A DNA stretch of 64,000 bases from Lysobacter sp. MMG2 (GTDB lineage: Bacteria; Pseudomonadota; Gammaproteobacteria; Xanthomonadales; Xanthomonadaceae). The translations under genes were made by a program, and so were the position numbers. The notes under the pieces were generated by a model. That model was not told the origin of the DNA. It ran no database searches and was given only the letters and a program-made list of their open reading frames with translations. The stretch is from contig NZ_JAERQY020000006.1 of the NCBI RefSeq assembly GCF_016735495.2, forward strand, positions 62,001 through 126,000. The letters run 5' to 3'. This document shows positions 8,237 to 16,585 of the stretch, in pieces. The first letter of the stretch is position 1. Every line of letters begins with the position of its first letter.

Positions 8237-9253
8237 TCACGCCGTGAACGATCCGACGCGGTCGATCACCCAGTACATGGCGACCGTTCCGATGGCGTAA
8301 GGAATCGCGTACTCGGCCCAGCGCGGCATCGACAGCGAAACGCGCCGCGCCAGCGCGATGATCATCAGCACCGCGCCGACGAACATCAGCTGGCCGATTT
8401 CCACGCCGACGTTGAACATCAGCAGCGCCACCGGGATCGCCTTCTGCGGCAAGCCCACTTCGGCCAGCGCACCGGCGAAACCGAAACCGTGCAGCAGGCC
8501 GAAAGTGAAGGCCACCACCCACGGTGCCCGCGCGGTCAAACCGGGGTTGCCCCGCAGACCGTGCACCACTTCAGCCGCCACGAACACGATGCTGAGCGCG
8601 ATGATCGCCTCCACCGGCGGGCCGGGCACGTGCAACCAACCCAGCGTCGCGGCGACAAGCGTGATGCTGTGCGCGACCGTGAACGCTGTGATCGTCACGA
8701 CGATGCGTTTGCCGCCACGCACGATCAGCAGCAGCGCCAGCACGAACAACAGATGGTCGATGCCCCCGAGGATGTGCTCGATGCCCAGCAACAAGTACGA
8801 CCAGGCGATCTCGCCCGTTCCCGCGGGCGCTTCGACGGTGAAGACCGGATGCTCCGCGGCGAGGCGCTCGACCTGGCTGGTGCCGTCCTTGCGCTCGATT
8901 CGCACGATCACATCGGTGACGCCCACCGCCTTGCCTTCCAGGCGGATGGTCTGTCCCACCAGTCCGCCGGTGCGGTGGATCGTCCAGCGCTCGACGACGG
9001 CGTTCCCGGTGAAGGCGCTGCGGCGTGCGTTCACTTCTTGCGTGCCTTCTGGGAATTCAACCTGCAGCGACAGGCGCATGACATCGCTTTGTGCGGGCAC
9101 TTTCCACAGGACTTCATAGCGGTCGTGCCCGGCTTCGCGCAGTTCCAGGTAGGCGGGGCGGAATACATCCGCATGGACCAGGCCGGAAAGCGCGCACAGC
9201 AGCAGGAGCCACCACCCTGAAACCGCTGGCATGCGGCACGAATGCGCCGTCAT
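8237..9253 (-). CDS. HupE/UreJ-like membrane protein
   Basis: 338 residues. A signal-anchor near residues 12-28 is followed by a periplasmic beta-rich domain (about 30-150) and then a six- to seven-helix C-terminal membrane domain with the family features GIEHILGGIDHLLFVLALL (His pair and Asp in the first helix), FTVAHSITL, AAEVVHG, FGLLHGFGFA and FNVGVEIGQ. These His/Asp/Glu residues resemble those of HupE/UreJ nickel or metal permeases, so metal transport is likely, but the metal is unknown. The start overlaps the stop of the PpiC-like gene by ATGA, indicating one operon. Confidence 0.85.
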   Translation of the reverse strand: MTAHSCRMPAVSGWWLLLLCALSGLVHADVFRPAYLELREAGHDRYEVLWKVPAQSDVMRLSLQVEFPEGTQEVNARRSAFTGNAVVERWTIHRTGGLVGQTIRLEGKAVGVTDVIVRIERKDGTSQVERLAAEHPVFTVEAPAGTGEIAWSYLLLGIEHILGGIDHLLFVLALLLIVRGGKRIVVTITAFTVAHSITLVAATLGWLHVPGPPVEAIIALSIVFVAAEVVHGLRGNPGLTARAPWVVAFTFGLLHGFGFAGALAEVGLPQKAIPVALLMFNVGVEIGQLMFVGAVLMIIALARRVSLSMPRWAEYAIPYAIGTVAMYWVIDRVGSFTA

Positions 9254-10131
9254 CGCGCGCCCGCCGATGGGACCGTGGGCGCCGGCGTCGCCTTGACGGC
9301 TCCTGCGCGGTCCAGATCCGCTTCCATCTTCACGGTGTAGCGTTTGCGCAGCGAGTCGTAGTACGCCTCGGCGGCCTGCCGCGAACGCGCGTGCAGCAGG
9401 TCGCGTTCGACGGCCTCTTGAACTTCGGCCAGGGCCGGAACGCGGCCCGGTGTACGCGCCTGGATACGTACCAGGTGCAGGCCAAACCCGGAGGGCACCG
9501 GGCCCGCCCAGCGACCCTCGGGCAAGGGCGCCAGTGCGTTCGCGAAGTCAGTGCCGAACGTTCGCGCCACTTCGCCGGTATCGGCCTGGGTCATGGCGGC
9601 GGGCAACAGGGTGGGATCTCCGACCGGCGCGTTCGGATCGCGCCGCAGCGCCGCCGCCGCCGATTCGATCACGGACACCAAGGCGTCGCCGTGTCGCGCA
9701 GGGTCGAAATAGATCTGTTGAAAGGTGTAGGACGCAGCCACGCGGTAGTCGTCCCGATGATCGCGCAGCCATGCCTGCAAGTCGGTCTGGCTGGGAACGT
9801 CGGCCGCCATGCCGTCGGTCAGCGAGGTCACCTTCTGCACCACGCGCCGGCGCACGATCTCGTCGTTGCGGTCGAGGCCTTCGGCGAGGCCCTCGCGGTA
9901 GAGGATCTCGTTGCGCACCCAGTCGTCGACGAGTCCCTGCAATTCCTCCCGCGTCGGCGGCCGCTGCCATGTGCGCTCGAACTGGGTCACCAGCAGTTGC
10001 ACGCGCGACTGGTCGACCCGTACTTCATCGCGCGTCAGTGAAAGACCGCGATTGAGCCAGCCGTAGATCGCGAACAGCAAGGCGCCCAGAATGAGGAAGT
10101 GGAGCAGGGGTTCGCGCAGAAGGCGTCGCAT
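9250..10131 (-). CDS. PpiC/SurA-like peptidyl-prolyl isomerase, membrane-anchored
   Basis: 293 residues. A single N-terminal transmembrane segment (about 10-26, HFLILGALLFAIYGWL) anchors it to the inner membrane. A helical chaperone region follows (about 40-125), then a parvulin-like domain (about 125-245: FQQIYFDP, GLHLVRIQARTPG) and a helical tail. It would help fold exported proteins in the periplasm. The parvulin core is divergent, so isomerase activity is uncertain. The ATG at 10131 follows the terminator behind the DUF3604 gene; an in-frame upstream start would translate the hairpin. It overlaps the HupE-like gene by ATGA. Confidence 0.85.
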   Translation of the reverse strand: MRRLLREPLLHFLILGALLFAIYGWLNRGLSLTRDEVRVDQSRVQLLVTQFERTWQRPPTREELQGLVDDWVRNEILYREGLAEGLDRNDEIVRRRVVQKVTSLTDGMAADVPSQTDLQAWLRDHRDDYRVAASYTFQQIYFDPARHGDALVSVIESAAAALRRDPNAPVGDPTLLPAAMTQADTGEVARTFGTDFANALAPLPEGRWAGPVPSGFGLHLVRIQARTPGRVPALAEVQEAVERDLLHARSRQAAEAYYDSLRKRYTVKMEADLDRAGAVKATPAPTVPSAGAR

Positions 10132-10156
10132 GCGATGTCCGTCGAGGCCGTCAACG

Positions 10157-10183
10157 AAAAAGGAGCGGCGGACCGCTCCTTTT
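10157..10183 (-). terminator. Intrinsic terminator after the DUF3604 gene
   Basis: AAAAGGAGCGG-CGGA-CCGCTCCTTTT is an 11-bp stem. Read on the minus strand the stem is followed by a run of five T. It sits 8 bp past the stop of the DUF3604 gene and before the PpiC-like start. Confidence 0.8.
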
Positions 10184-10190
10184 CCTGATG

Positions 10191-12122
10191 TCATCTGCTG
10201 GCTACCTGCGTGGCCGGTGTGTACCAGATAGGCGATGTGTAGGCGCGCTCCTGAGTGATCATCTTCACCTCTTTGGGCATCGTCACGTTGAAGCGGACGG
10301 CGTCGTACGCCGTCCAGCGCGGCGTCGGAATCTCGATCACGCGCACGTAGTACACCGCGCGCAGTTGCGGATCGAACTGCGGGTCCTTCCACGCCGCGGA
10401 AAGTTGCGGCGCACCGATGCTGTTGCTGTAGGTGGCGGTCTTGAGATCGACGGTGTTGCCCACCGCAGGCAGCTTGCCGTCCGCGCCCGGCTTGCGGTCG
10501 CCGGACCACGCCACGTCGTAAACCTTCTCTTGGCGAGCGCCTGTCGCATCGATCCAGCCCTTCACGATCTGGACGCGGTCGAGGTTGCCGCCCTCGGGGT
10601 CCTTCATCGCAGCCACCAGGAACGTGGGCGATTGCCCGGCCTGCATGGCCTTCAGATCGCCGCCCATGGGCACGCCGCGTTCGTAGCCTGCCTTGACCAG
10701 ATCGGCCTTGACGTCGGTGTCGGCGAAATCCCAGCCGCCGAAGAAGCGCACGGTCATGCGTGGCCCGGTGGTGGCGTAGGTTTCCTTGCGCTTCATCGCG
10801 TCCCAAAGCGCGGTGCGGGTGTTCTCCGTCGCCCAGACCGCGGCGTAGCCGGAGGCGGTCTGCTCCCAACCCGGAATCGTCGCGACCGCGGTCTTCATGA
10901 AGGGATGCTCGAACCGTTTCGGCGCCGGTTCGCTGGGCGTGGTCTTGCCCCAGAAGTTGTTGTCGTCGGCGGTGCTGAGCGAGGTGTGCGAGTCGGTCGA
11001 TCCGATCAGCCCGAACTTGTACGGGTTCACTCCCAGCTTCTGTTCCAGTTGCAAGCCGGTCTGCAGCGCCGTGCGTACATACTCGCCCTGCAGCATCGCG
11101 GGCTTCTTCGCCTCGCTCAGGTTGAGGTTGCCCTTGTCCCAGATCTCGAAGCCCGACATCTCGTCGTTGGTCGACAGCGCGGGGTGCGATTCACCGTCGC
11201 CTTTCATCTGCGTGGCTTCGTACAGCGGCTCCCAACGGATGCGGGTCTGTGCGTACTCTTTGGTCAATGGCTGTTTGCTCGCCGGGTTGACGTCCCACGG
11301 GAACATCATGCCGTTGGACAGGTTGCCGTTATGGGCGATCGCCAACACCTGCCCACCGGTCTTGTCCTGATAGGCCTGCAGCACCTTCCACAGGTCTTCC
11401 GGCGTGGTGCTGCCGGCAGGCGGATACGTCGTGAAGGGTTCCACCTGTCCTGCCTTGTCGCCGTTGTCGCGGAAGATGACGACACGGTGCAGGTTGTTGC
11501 CCGGCGGCACCTGCGAGGTCCATTCGTAGCCGATGAAGGCGGTGAACTTTCCCGGCTCGTTGTATTTCTCGGCGCCGTCGATCGTGGCCTTCCACGCGGC
11601 GCCATAAGCGGGCGTGCCGGGGGAATACATCAGCGCCTCGGGAAACGTCCCGCGCGAGAACTGGTCGATGATGTCCAATGCCGCCGCGTTGCCCTGGCCG
11701 CCCTTGATCATGTCGTACCACTTCTTGCCGGTCGGGTCGGCCAGCAGTTCCGGCTTTCCGGCGTACAGATCGGGGAAGAAGCCCATGCCGTCGGAATGAT
11801 CGGCCACCACGAGGAAATCGAGCGGCCGCGACAGCTTGGCCTTGTGTCCGCTGGAGGCCATCACCTCTTCGCCGCGGGCGAAGCGGTACGCATCCTCGAT
11901 GCCCAGACGATTGCCGAATGCCCCGGCATCCATCGACATCGCGGTATGCAGATGCGTGTCCCCGAAGTACACACGGGTCGGGTAGCCCTGGGCAGGCGCT
12001 TGTTCCGCGACCGCAGGGGGCGACGCCGCAGTGGTGGCCGTTTCGCGTTCGCCCTCGCCTTGGCTGCAGGCCGCAAGCGTCAGTGCCAGCGCCGAAACGC
12101 GCAGACCGTTCAAGCAGGCCAT
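10191..12122 (-). CDS. DUF3604 lipoprotein, PHP-like metallohydrolase
   Basis: 643 residues. A signal peptide ends in the lipobox LAAC (Cys19), so it is exported and lipid-anchored. The mature protein is a DUF3604 domain. Metal-ligand-like motifs of a PHP/TIM-barrel phosphoesterase are present: YFGDTHLHTAMSMDAG (about residue 52), VVADHSDGMG (about 105), IAHNG and GLIGSTDSHTSLS. The substrate is unknown. The start at 12122 is preferred over an in-frame ATG 60 bp upstream because GGGAG precedes it and the signal peptide begins there. It is separated from the PpiC/HupE pair by a terminator but points the same way. Confidence 0.88.
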   Translation of the reverse strand: MACLNGLRVSALALTLAACSQGEGERETATTAASPPAVAEQAPAQGYPTRVYFGDTHLHTAMSMDAGAFGNRLGIEDAYRFARGEEVMASSGHKAKLSRPLDFLVVADHSDGMGFFPDLYAGKPELLADPTGKKWYDMIKGGQGNAAALDIIDQFSRGTFPEALMYSPGTPAYGAAWKATIDGAEKYNEPGKFTAFIGYEWTSQVPPGNNLHRVVIFRDNGDKAGQVEPFTTYPPAGSTTPEDLWKVLQAYQDKTGGQVLAIAHNGNLSNGMMFPWDVNPASKQPLTKEYAQTRIRWEPLYEATQMKGDGESHPALSTNDEMSGFEIWDKGNLNLSEAKKPAMLQGEYVRTALQTGLQLEQKLGVNPYKFGLIGSTDSHTSLSTADDNNFWGKTTPSEPAPKRFEHPFMKTAVATIPGWEQTASGYAAVWATENTRTALWDAMKRKETYATTGPRMTVRFFGGWDFADTDVKADLVKAGYERGVPMGGDLKAMQAGQSPTFLVAAMKDPEGGNLDRVQIVKGWIDATGARQEKVYDVAWSGDRKPGADGKLPAVGNTVDLKTATYSNSIGAPQLSAAWKDPQFDPQLRAVYYVRVIEIPTPRWTAYDAVRFNVTMPKEVKMITQERAYTSPIWYTPATQVASR

Positions 12123-12461
12123 GAGTTGGCTCCCAAGCGACGCTGTGGAGAGGTCGTACCCGGAGCGATTCGGCGCCCGCAATGGTTAAAAGCAAATGAA
12201 GACCGATCGCGACCCATGACCGCCATTGGCCGATGGCGGACAGGGCGAGGGTAGGGGCCGGTCGGTGGCAACGCTCATGTCGGGCACAGCCGACATGCGG
12301 TTCGGTCCAGGCCCAGCACCGTGATTGAGTTCGCCGGCCATCGCCACATTCCCGGTTCCGTCGGCCCATTCCCCGATTCGTCGCATGACGGTTGCCAGCC
12401 GGTACCGGACGCTCGCAGCCTGACCTGCGCCGGATGTCCGGCATCGCCCTGCGAGTCGAAC
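12123..12461. other. 339-bp divergent intergenic region
   Basis: Separates the minus-strand DUF3604 gene from the plus-strand small membrane protein. Apart from the palindrome at 12276-12297 and the GGGAG preceding the DUF3604 start I see no recognisable element, and no reliable promoter hexamers. Confidence 0.5.
12276..12297. promoter_or_regulatory. Perfect 8-bp inverted repeat, possible operator
   Basis: CATGTCGG-GCACAG-CCGACATG has perfect arms with a 6-bp spacer, in the divergent gap between the DUF3604 gene and the small membrane protein gene. It is typical in size for a dimeric repressor site. There is no T tract, so it is unlikely to be a terminator. Confidence 0.35.
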
Positions 12462-12680
12462 GTGAAGACCTTCATCGCCCTGCTGGCCTGGTGCCTGTTG
12501 CTGGTGCTGTGCTGGCCCCTCGCGCTGCTGGCCTTGGTGCTGTGGCCGCTGGTGTGGCTGGTTTGCCTGCCTTTTCGGCTGCTCGGCATCACGTTCTCCG
12601 CGATGTTCGCCTTGTTGCATGCGCTGCTGACGCTGCCGGCCCGTGTTCTGGGCTGGCGCCCGCGGCCGGTCCCCGCGTAA
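12462..12680 (+). CDS. Small membrane protein (72 aa), function unknown
   Basis: A GTG start at 12462 gives V/MKTFIALLAWCLLLVLCW..., almost entirely hydrophobic, with two to three Leu/Trp-rich transmembrane helices (about 3-20, 22-40 and 42-60) and a basic end (GWRPRPVPA). The start codon is inferred from the Lys-then-hydrophobic pattern. A longer in-frame ATG at 12321 would add a Cys/Pro-rich stretch unlike a protein N-terminus. The gene is 70 bp before the NTF2-like gene. No function can be assigned. Confidence 0.6.
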   Translation: MKTFIALLAWCLLLVLCWPLALLALVLWPLVWLVCLPFRLLGITFSAMFALLHALLTLPARVLGWRPRPVPA

Positions 12681-12750
12681 GCCCGGGCCCACTGCGCGCA
12701 TTCCAGGGTTGGACACCACCAAGATCGATCGAATACAGGGATACGTAAGC

Positions 12751-13254
12751 ATGAAGACGTTCATGTCAGTGATCGCCGCCGCACTGGTGGCCGTGGCCAT
12801 GACGAGTGCGGCCGCGGCGGGAAGCAGTGACGATCAAGCTGCCACGCAACCGGGCGGTTCCTTGGAAGACACCGTGGCCGCACTCGACGCCGCGGTCTTC
12901 GACGCGTTCAACACCTGCAGCAACCCCGCGCAGCTGGACCGGCATGCCGGCTACTTCGCGTCGGACGCCGAGTTCTATCACGACACCGGCGGCGTCACCC
13001 GGTCGCGGACGGAAATGCTCCAGAACACCGCAAAGCATGTGTGCGGGAAGTTCCGCCGCGAACTCGTGCCGGGAACCTTGAAGGTGATCCCGATCAAGGA
13101 TTACGGCGCCATCGAACAGGGGTCACATCGCTTCTGCCACTTCGACAGCGGCAAGTGCGAAGGGATGGCCGAATTCGTCATCGTCTGGCAGTACCGGAAT
13201 GGACTGTGGAAGATCACTCGCGTGTTGAGCTTTGGGCATCGGCCGAACGAGTAG
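12751..13254 (+). CDS. Exported NTF2-like / DUF4440 domain protein
   Basis: 167 residues with a clear cleavable signal peptide (MKTFMSVIAAALVAVAM, cleavage after about residue 22). The mature part has the cone-shaped NTF2-like pattern: helix with DAAVFDAFNTCSNPAQLDRHAGYFA, then DAEFYHDTGG, and strands ending in IVWQYRNGLWKITRVLSFGH. Proteins of this fold are small-ligand binders or isomerase-like. No catalytic set is evident. Two or more Cys residues may form a disulphide. It may be co-transcribed with the small membrane protein 70 bp upstream. Confidence 0.85.
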   Translation: MKTFMSVIAAALVAVAMTSAAAAGSSDDQAATQPGGSLEDTVAALDAAVFDAFNTCSNPAQLDRHAGYFASDAEFYHDTGGVTRSRTEMLQNTAKHVCGKFRRELVPGTLKVIPIKDYGAIEQGSHRFCHFDSGKCEGMAEFVIVWQYRNGLWKITRVLSFGHRPNE

Positions 13255-13267
13255 CCGGCACGCATGC

Positions 13268-13296
13268 GTAGCCCGGGTAAGCGAAGCGCACCCGGG
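13268..13296. repeat. 29-bp hairpin repeat, copy 2
   Basis: Identical over 29 bp to 7765-7793 and also downstream of a plus-strand gene. The CCCGGGT/ACCCGGG arms can form a hairpin. Confidence 0.75.
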
Positions 13297-13493
13297 AGCC
13301 TGCAACGTCGAAGCGCGATGCCGGGTGCGGCCTATACTCCAAACCGCCTTCCAAAAGGCGCGGAACTCGTCGCCGAGTTCGCCGCCAAGCTGGAGCGATA
13401 GCGTGTCCGCCCCGGCCGTTAGGCGCTGGGTCGTAGCGGGGCCGAAGCCCGGCGGTATGGGGGCGCTCCCGGCCCGCAAGGCGCCGACGGACG

Positions 13494-13499
13494 TACAAT
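13494..13499 (+). promoter_or_regulatory. Probable -10 element for rluF
   Basis: TACAAT followed by G, 60 bp before the rluF start. There is no convincing -35. The same TANAATG pattern recurs upstream of iscA, the fumarase gene, tcdA and gcdH. Confidence 0.4.
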
Positions 13500-13559
13500 G
13501 CCGACCCCTGTCCCCCCGCACGCACGGCCGGGCCGCATGAGGCGGCGAAGGCGCGTGCC

Positions 13560-14312
13560 ATGTATCTGATTCCAATGGAAACCCCTTCCTCCGGCAGCCG
13601 CAGGCTGAACAAGCACATCAGCGACACCGGCTTCTGCTCGCGTCGCGAGGCCGACGGCCTGATCGCCGAAGGCCGGGTCACGGTCAACGGCCTGCGGGCC
13701 CGCGTCGGCGCGGAAGTGGGCGAGGGCGACGAGGTGCTGGTCGACGGCCAGCCGCTCAAGGTCCGCACCGTCGCCAAGGGCAAGCGCCAGCACGTCTACA
13801 TCGCGCTCAACAAACCGGTCGGCATCACCTGCACGACCGAGTCCACGGTGAAGGGCAACATCGTCGACTTCGTCGGCCACGACCGCCGCATCTTCCCGAT
13901 CGGGCGGCTGGACAAGGATTCGGAAGGACTGATCCTGCTCACCAGCAACGGCGACATCGTCAACGAGATCCTGCGCGCCGAGAACAAGCTGGAAAAGGAA
14001 TACCTGGTGGCGGTGAACCATGCCGTCACCGATGAATTCCTGCGCGGCATGGCGCGCGGCGTGCCGGTGCACGGCCAGACCACGCTGCCGTGCAAGACCG
14101 GACGGCTCAACAAGTTCGGCTTCCGCATCGTCCTGGTGCAGGGCTTGAATCGGCAGATCCGCCTGATGGCGGCGCACTTCGGCATGCGCGTGAAGCAGCT
14201 GATGCGCGTGCGCATCGGCAACGTCAAGCTGGGCCACCTCAAGCCCGGCCAGTGGCGCAACCTCACCGACGCCGAACTCAAGGGCCTGATGCCGCACCGC
14301 GACGCCTGGTGA
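13560..14312 (+). CDS. rluF: 23S rRNA pseudouridine synthase, RluF/RsuA family
   Basis: 250 residues. An N-terminal S4 RNA-binding domain (about 14-70, RLNKHISDTGFCSRREADGL) is followed by the RsuA-type pseudouridine synthase domain with the catalytic Asp in GRLDKDSEGL (Asp118). The KEYLVAV and RLNKFGFRIVLVQGLNRQIR segments match the RluF subgroup, which modifies U2604 of 23S rRNA in E. coli. The start at 13560 has GAAGG 7 nt upstream; an ATG five codons later is an alternative. Without comparison I cannot fully exclude RluB/RluE-type specificity. Confidence 0.85.
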   Translation: MYLIPMETPSSGSRRLNKHISDTGFCSRREADGLIAEGRVTVNGLRARVGAEVGEGDEVLVDGQPLKVRTVAKGKRQHVYIALNKPVGITCTTESTVKGNIVDFVGHDRRIFPIGRLDKDSEGLILLTSNGDIVNEILRAENKLEKEYLVAVNHAVTDEFLRGMARGVPVHGQTTLPCKTGRLNKFGFRIVLVQGLNRQIRLMAAHFGMRVKQLMRVRIGNVKLGHLKPGQWRNLTDAELKGLMPHRDAW

Positions 14313-14394
14313 CGGGCACGGCGATCGTTAGCGCAACGTGATTCGGGCATCACGCCATCGCCGCTAACCTGCCGCTCATGCCAAGGGACTGACC

Positions 14395-15273
14395 ATGAAG
14401 CGATTGCTCCTGCTGTTTGCACTGGCCGCGGCGCTGTCCGCGTGCAAGCGAGACCCCGAACCCGCCGCCCCCATCGCCACCGCGCCCGGTACCGCGCCCG
14501 CGGTTCCCGGCGAGCCGGCCGGCGCCGCGCCCGGCGTGACGCTGCAGGACGTTTCCGAAACCACGTCGGACTACATCATCGGCATCAGCTACCAGGTGCC
14601 GGCCGAGCAGTACCCGGGCCTGGCGGTGGAACTGAAGAAGTACGCCGATGCCGCGCGCGAGGATCTGATCGAAGCGGCCAAGGCGCGTGCCCAGCCCGGC
14701 GGCGCGACCAGCGCGCCCTATGACCTGTCGCTGAGCTTCACCGAGCTGATGCACACGCCCGAGGTGGTCGCCATCGCCGCCGACGGCAGCAGCTACACCG
14801 GCGGTGCGCACGGCGCGCCGCTGATCGCGCGCTTCGTCTGGCTGCCCAAGCAGAACCGCATGCTGGGCGCGCAGCAGCTGATCCCCACGCCCGCCGGCTG
14901 GAGCGCCATCTCCGACTACGTCCGCGAGCAGCTGCACGCCGCGCTCTCCCAGCGCGTGGACGCCGACGACCTGCCGCCGGAGGAGCGGGCGGAGGTGGTG
15001 AAGAACGCCTCGCGGATGATCGACGACGGCACCCAGCCGGACCCGGCGGACTTCGCCCTGTTCGAGCCGATGGCCTCGCCGGACGGGCGCCTGGGCGGGC
15101 TGCGTTTCGTCTTCGCTCCGTACCAGGTGGGGCCGTATTCGGACGGCACGCAGACCGTCGAAGTGCCGGTGGAGATCCTCCTGCCGCACATCGCCCCGGA
15201 GTACCGGGCCCTGTTCGCCGCCCCGGTGCCGGCGCCCGCCGACCCCGCTGGCGCCCCGGCCACTCCGCGCTAG
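14395..15273 (+). CDS. DUF3298/DUF4163 (RsiV-like) lipoprotein
   Basis: 292 residues. The signal peptide has the lipobox LSAC (Cys17), then a Pro/Ala linker (18-50). A DUF4163-type N-terminal part follows (IIGISYQVPAEQYPGL...) and then a DUF3298 domain with the family signature SYTGGAHGA (about 130) and the later FVFAPYQVGPYSDG motif. Related domains occur in RsiV, an extracytoplasmic lysozyme-sensing anti-sigma factor, but there is no sigma gene or cytoplasmic anti-sigma part here. It is therefore better seen as a periplasmic lipoprotein of unknown binding function. Confidence 0.88.
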   Translation: MKRLLLLFALAAALSACKRDPEPAAPIATAPGTAPAVPGEPAGAAPGVTLQDVSETTSDYIIGISYQVPAEQYPGLAVELKKYADAAREDLIEAAKARAQPGGATSAPYDLSLSFTELMHTPEVVAIAADGSSYTGGAHGAPLIARFVWLPKQNRMLGAQQLIPTPAGWSAISDYVREQLHAALSQRVDADDLPPEERAEVVKNASRMIDDGTQPDPADFALFEPMASPDGRLGGLRFVFAPYQVGPYSDGTQTVEVPVEILLPHIAPEYRALFAAPVPAPADPAGAPATPR

Positions 15274-15349
15274 GATTCTGTCTGTCCGCCCCGCGCGGAC
15301 CCCGGCCCAGCCGGCCGGGACCATTGACGTCCATGCCGCCGGAGCCGCC

Positions 15350-16477
15350 ATGTACGCATTGCGCAGTCGAGTAGAGCAGTTGCTGTCGTTGGCCGATATC
15401 CGCCTGGGCGGCGATCGGCCCTGGGACCTGCAGGTCGAGGACGAGCGGCTGTACGCGCGGCTGCTCGCCAAGGGCTCGCTCGGGCTGGGCGAGTCCTACA
15501 TGGACGGCTGGTGGCGCGCGCTGTCGCTGGACGGCTTGCTGTACCGACTGCTGGCCGCTGACCTGGACCAGAAGGTGCGCGGCCTGGGCGTCGTCGTCGA
15601 CGCCGTGCGCGCGCGCCTGACCAACCTGCAGAGCCGGCGGCGCAGCTTCGAGGTCGGCGAGCGCCATTACGACCTGGGCAACGATCTCTACCGCGCCATG
15701 CTCGGCCAGCGCATGGTCTACAGCTGCGCCTACTGGCGCGGCCGCGACGGCGCGCCGCTGCACGACCTGGATGCCGCGCAGGAGGCCAAGCTCGACCTGG
15801 TCTGCCGCAAGCTCGGCCTGCAGCCGGGCATGCGCGTGCTCGACATCGGCTGCGGCTGGGGCGAAGCGCTGAAGTTCGCGGCCGAGCGCTACGGCGTCAG
15901 CGGCGTCGGCGTGACGGTGTCGCGCGAGCAGGCGGCGTTCGCGCGCGAGTTGTGCGCGGGCTTGCCGATCGAGATCCGCCTGCAGGATTACCGTGAACTG
16001 GACGAGCGTTTCGATCGCGCGTTCTCGCTGGGCATGTTCGAACACGTCGGCGTGAAGAACTACCGGCGGTACTTCGAGGTGGCCCAACGCTGCCTGGGCG
16101 ACGAAGACCTGTTCCTGCTGCACACCATTGGCAACAATCGCTCGGTGACGCACACCGATCCGTGGATCGGCAAGTACATTTTCCCCAACTCGATGCTGCC
16201 TTCGGCGGCGCAGATCGCGCAGGCCTGCGAAGGGTGGTTCGTGCTGGAGGACTGGCACAACTTCGGCGCCGACTACGACAAGACGCTGCAGGCGTGGCGC
16301 GCCAACGTGGAGCGCGCGTGGCCGCAGCTGGACGCGCGCTACGACGAGCGCTTCCGCCGCATGTGGCGGTTCTATCTGTCGGCGTCGATGGCGACGTTCC
16401 GCAGCCGGCATTCGCAGCTGTGGCAGCTGGTGCTGTCGCCGAAGGGTGTGCGGGGCGGGTATGTGGCGCCGCGGTGA
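15350..16477 (+). CDS. cfa: Cyclopropane-fatty-acyl-phospholipid synthase
   Basis: 375 residues. It adds a methylene from SAM across cis double bonds of membrane phospholipid acyl chains. An N-terminal lipid-binding region (1-100) precedes the methyltransferase domain with the SAM loop VLDIGCGWGEAL (the usual second Gly after GWG is Glu). Family active-site residues are present: YSCAYW Cys, FEHVG Glu, and LLHTIG His for the bicarbonate site. The FPNSMLPS motif resembles the FPxGxLPS family motif. Length is typical. It ends just before the repeat at 16481. Confidence 0.93.
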   Translation: MYALRSRVEQLLSLADIRLGGDRPWDLQVEDERLYARLLAKGSLGLGESYMDGWWRALSLDGLLYRLLAADLDQKVRGLGVVVDAVRARLTNLQSRRRSFEVGERHYDLGNDLYRAMLGQRMVYSCAYWRGRDGAPLHDLDAAQEAKLDLVCRKLGLQPGMRVLDIGCGWGEALKFAAERYGVSGVGVTVSREQAAFARELCAGLPIEIRLQDYRELDERFDRAFSLGMFEHVGVKNYRRYFEVAQRCLGDEDLFLLHTIGNNRSVTHTDPWIGKYIFPNSMLPSAAQIAQACEGWFVLEDWHNFGADYDKTLQAWRANVERAWPQLDARYDERFRRMWRFYLSASMATFRSRHSQLWQLVLSPKGVRGGYVAPR

Positions 16478-16480
16478 TAT

Positions 16481-16580
16481 CTCCTCCCCCTGCTTGCAGG
16501 GGGAGGTTGGGAGGGGGTAGTGAGGCGCGTCAGCGCCGAGCTCGCCGCGATGCGGCTTCGCGCCCCCTGCACGCAGGGGA
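16481..16580. repeat. Dispersed ~85-bp repeat, left copy
   Basis: Starts CTCCTCCCCCTGCTTGCAGG, a hairpin with GGGGGAGG, and continues as GAGGCGCG(T/C)CAGCGCCGAG... to a CTGC-ACGC-AGGGG end. A close copy in the same orientation is at 17298-17416, so the DUF2461 gene is bracketed by direct repeats. The hairpin may also serve as a terminator for cfa and the DUF2461 gene. Confidence 0.8.
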
Positions 16581-16585
16581 GCCGT

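Larger units (their letters stand above)
13255..13559. other. 305-bp intergenic region before rluF
   Basis: Contains the second copy of the 29-bp hairpin repeat (13268-13296) and a likely -10 element (13494-13499). A 27-codon frame at 13318-13401 exists but has no ribosome binding site. Otherwise nothing recognisable. Confidence 0.5.

Noticed and set aside
13318-13401. 27-codon frame MPGAAYTPNRLPKGAELVAE... before rluF
   Set aside because: No ribosome binding site and too short to judge; overlaps a promoter-like region.
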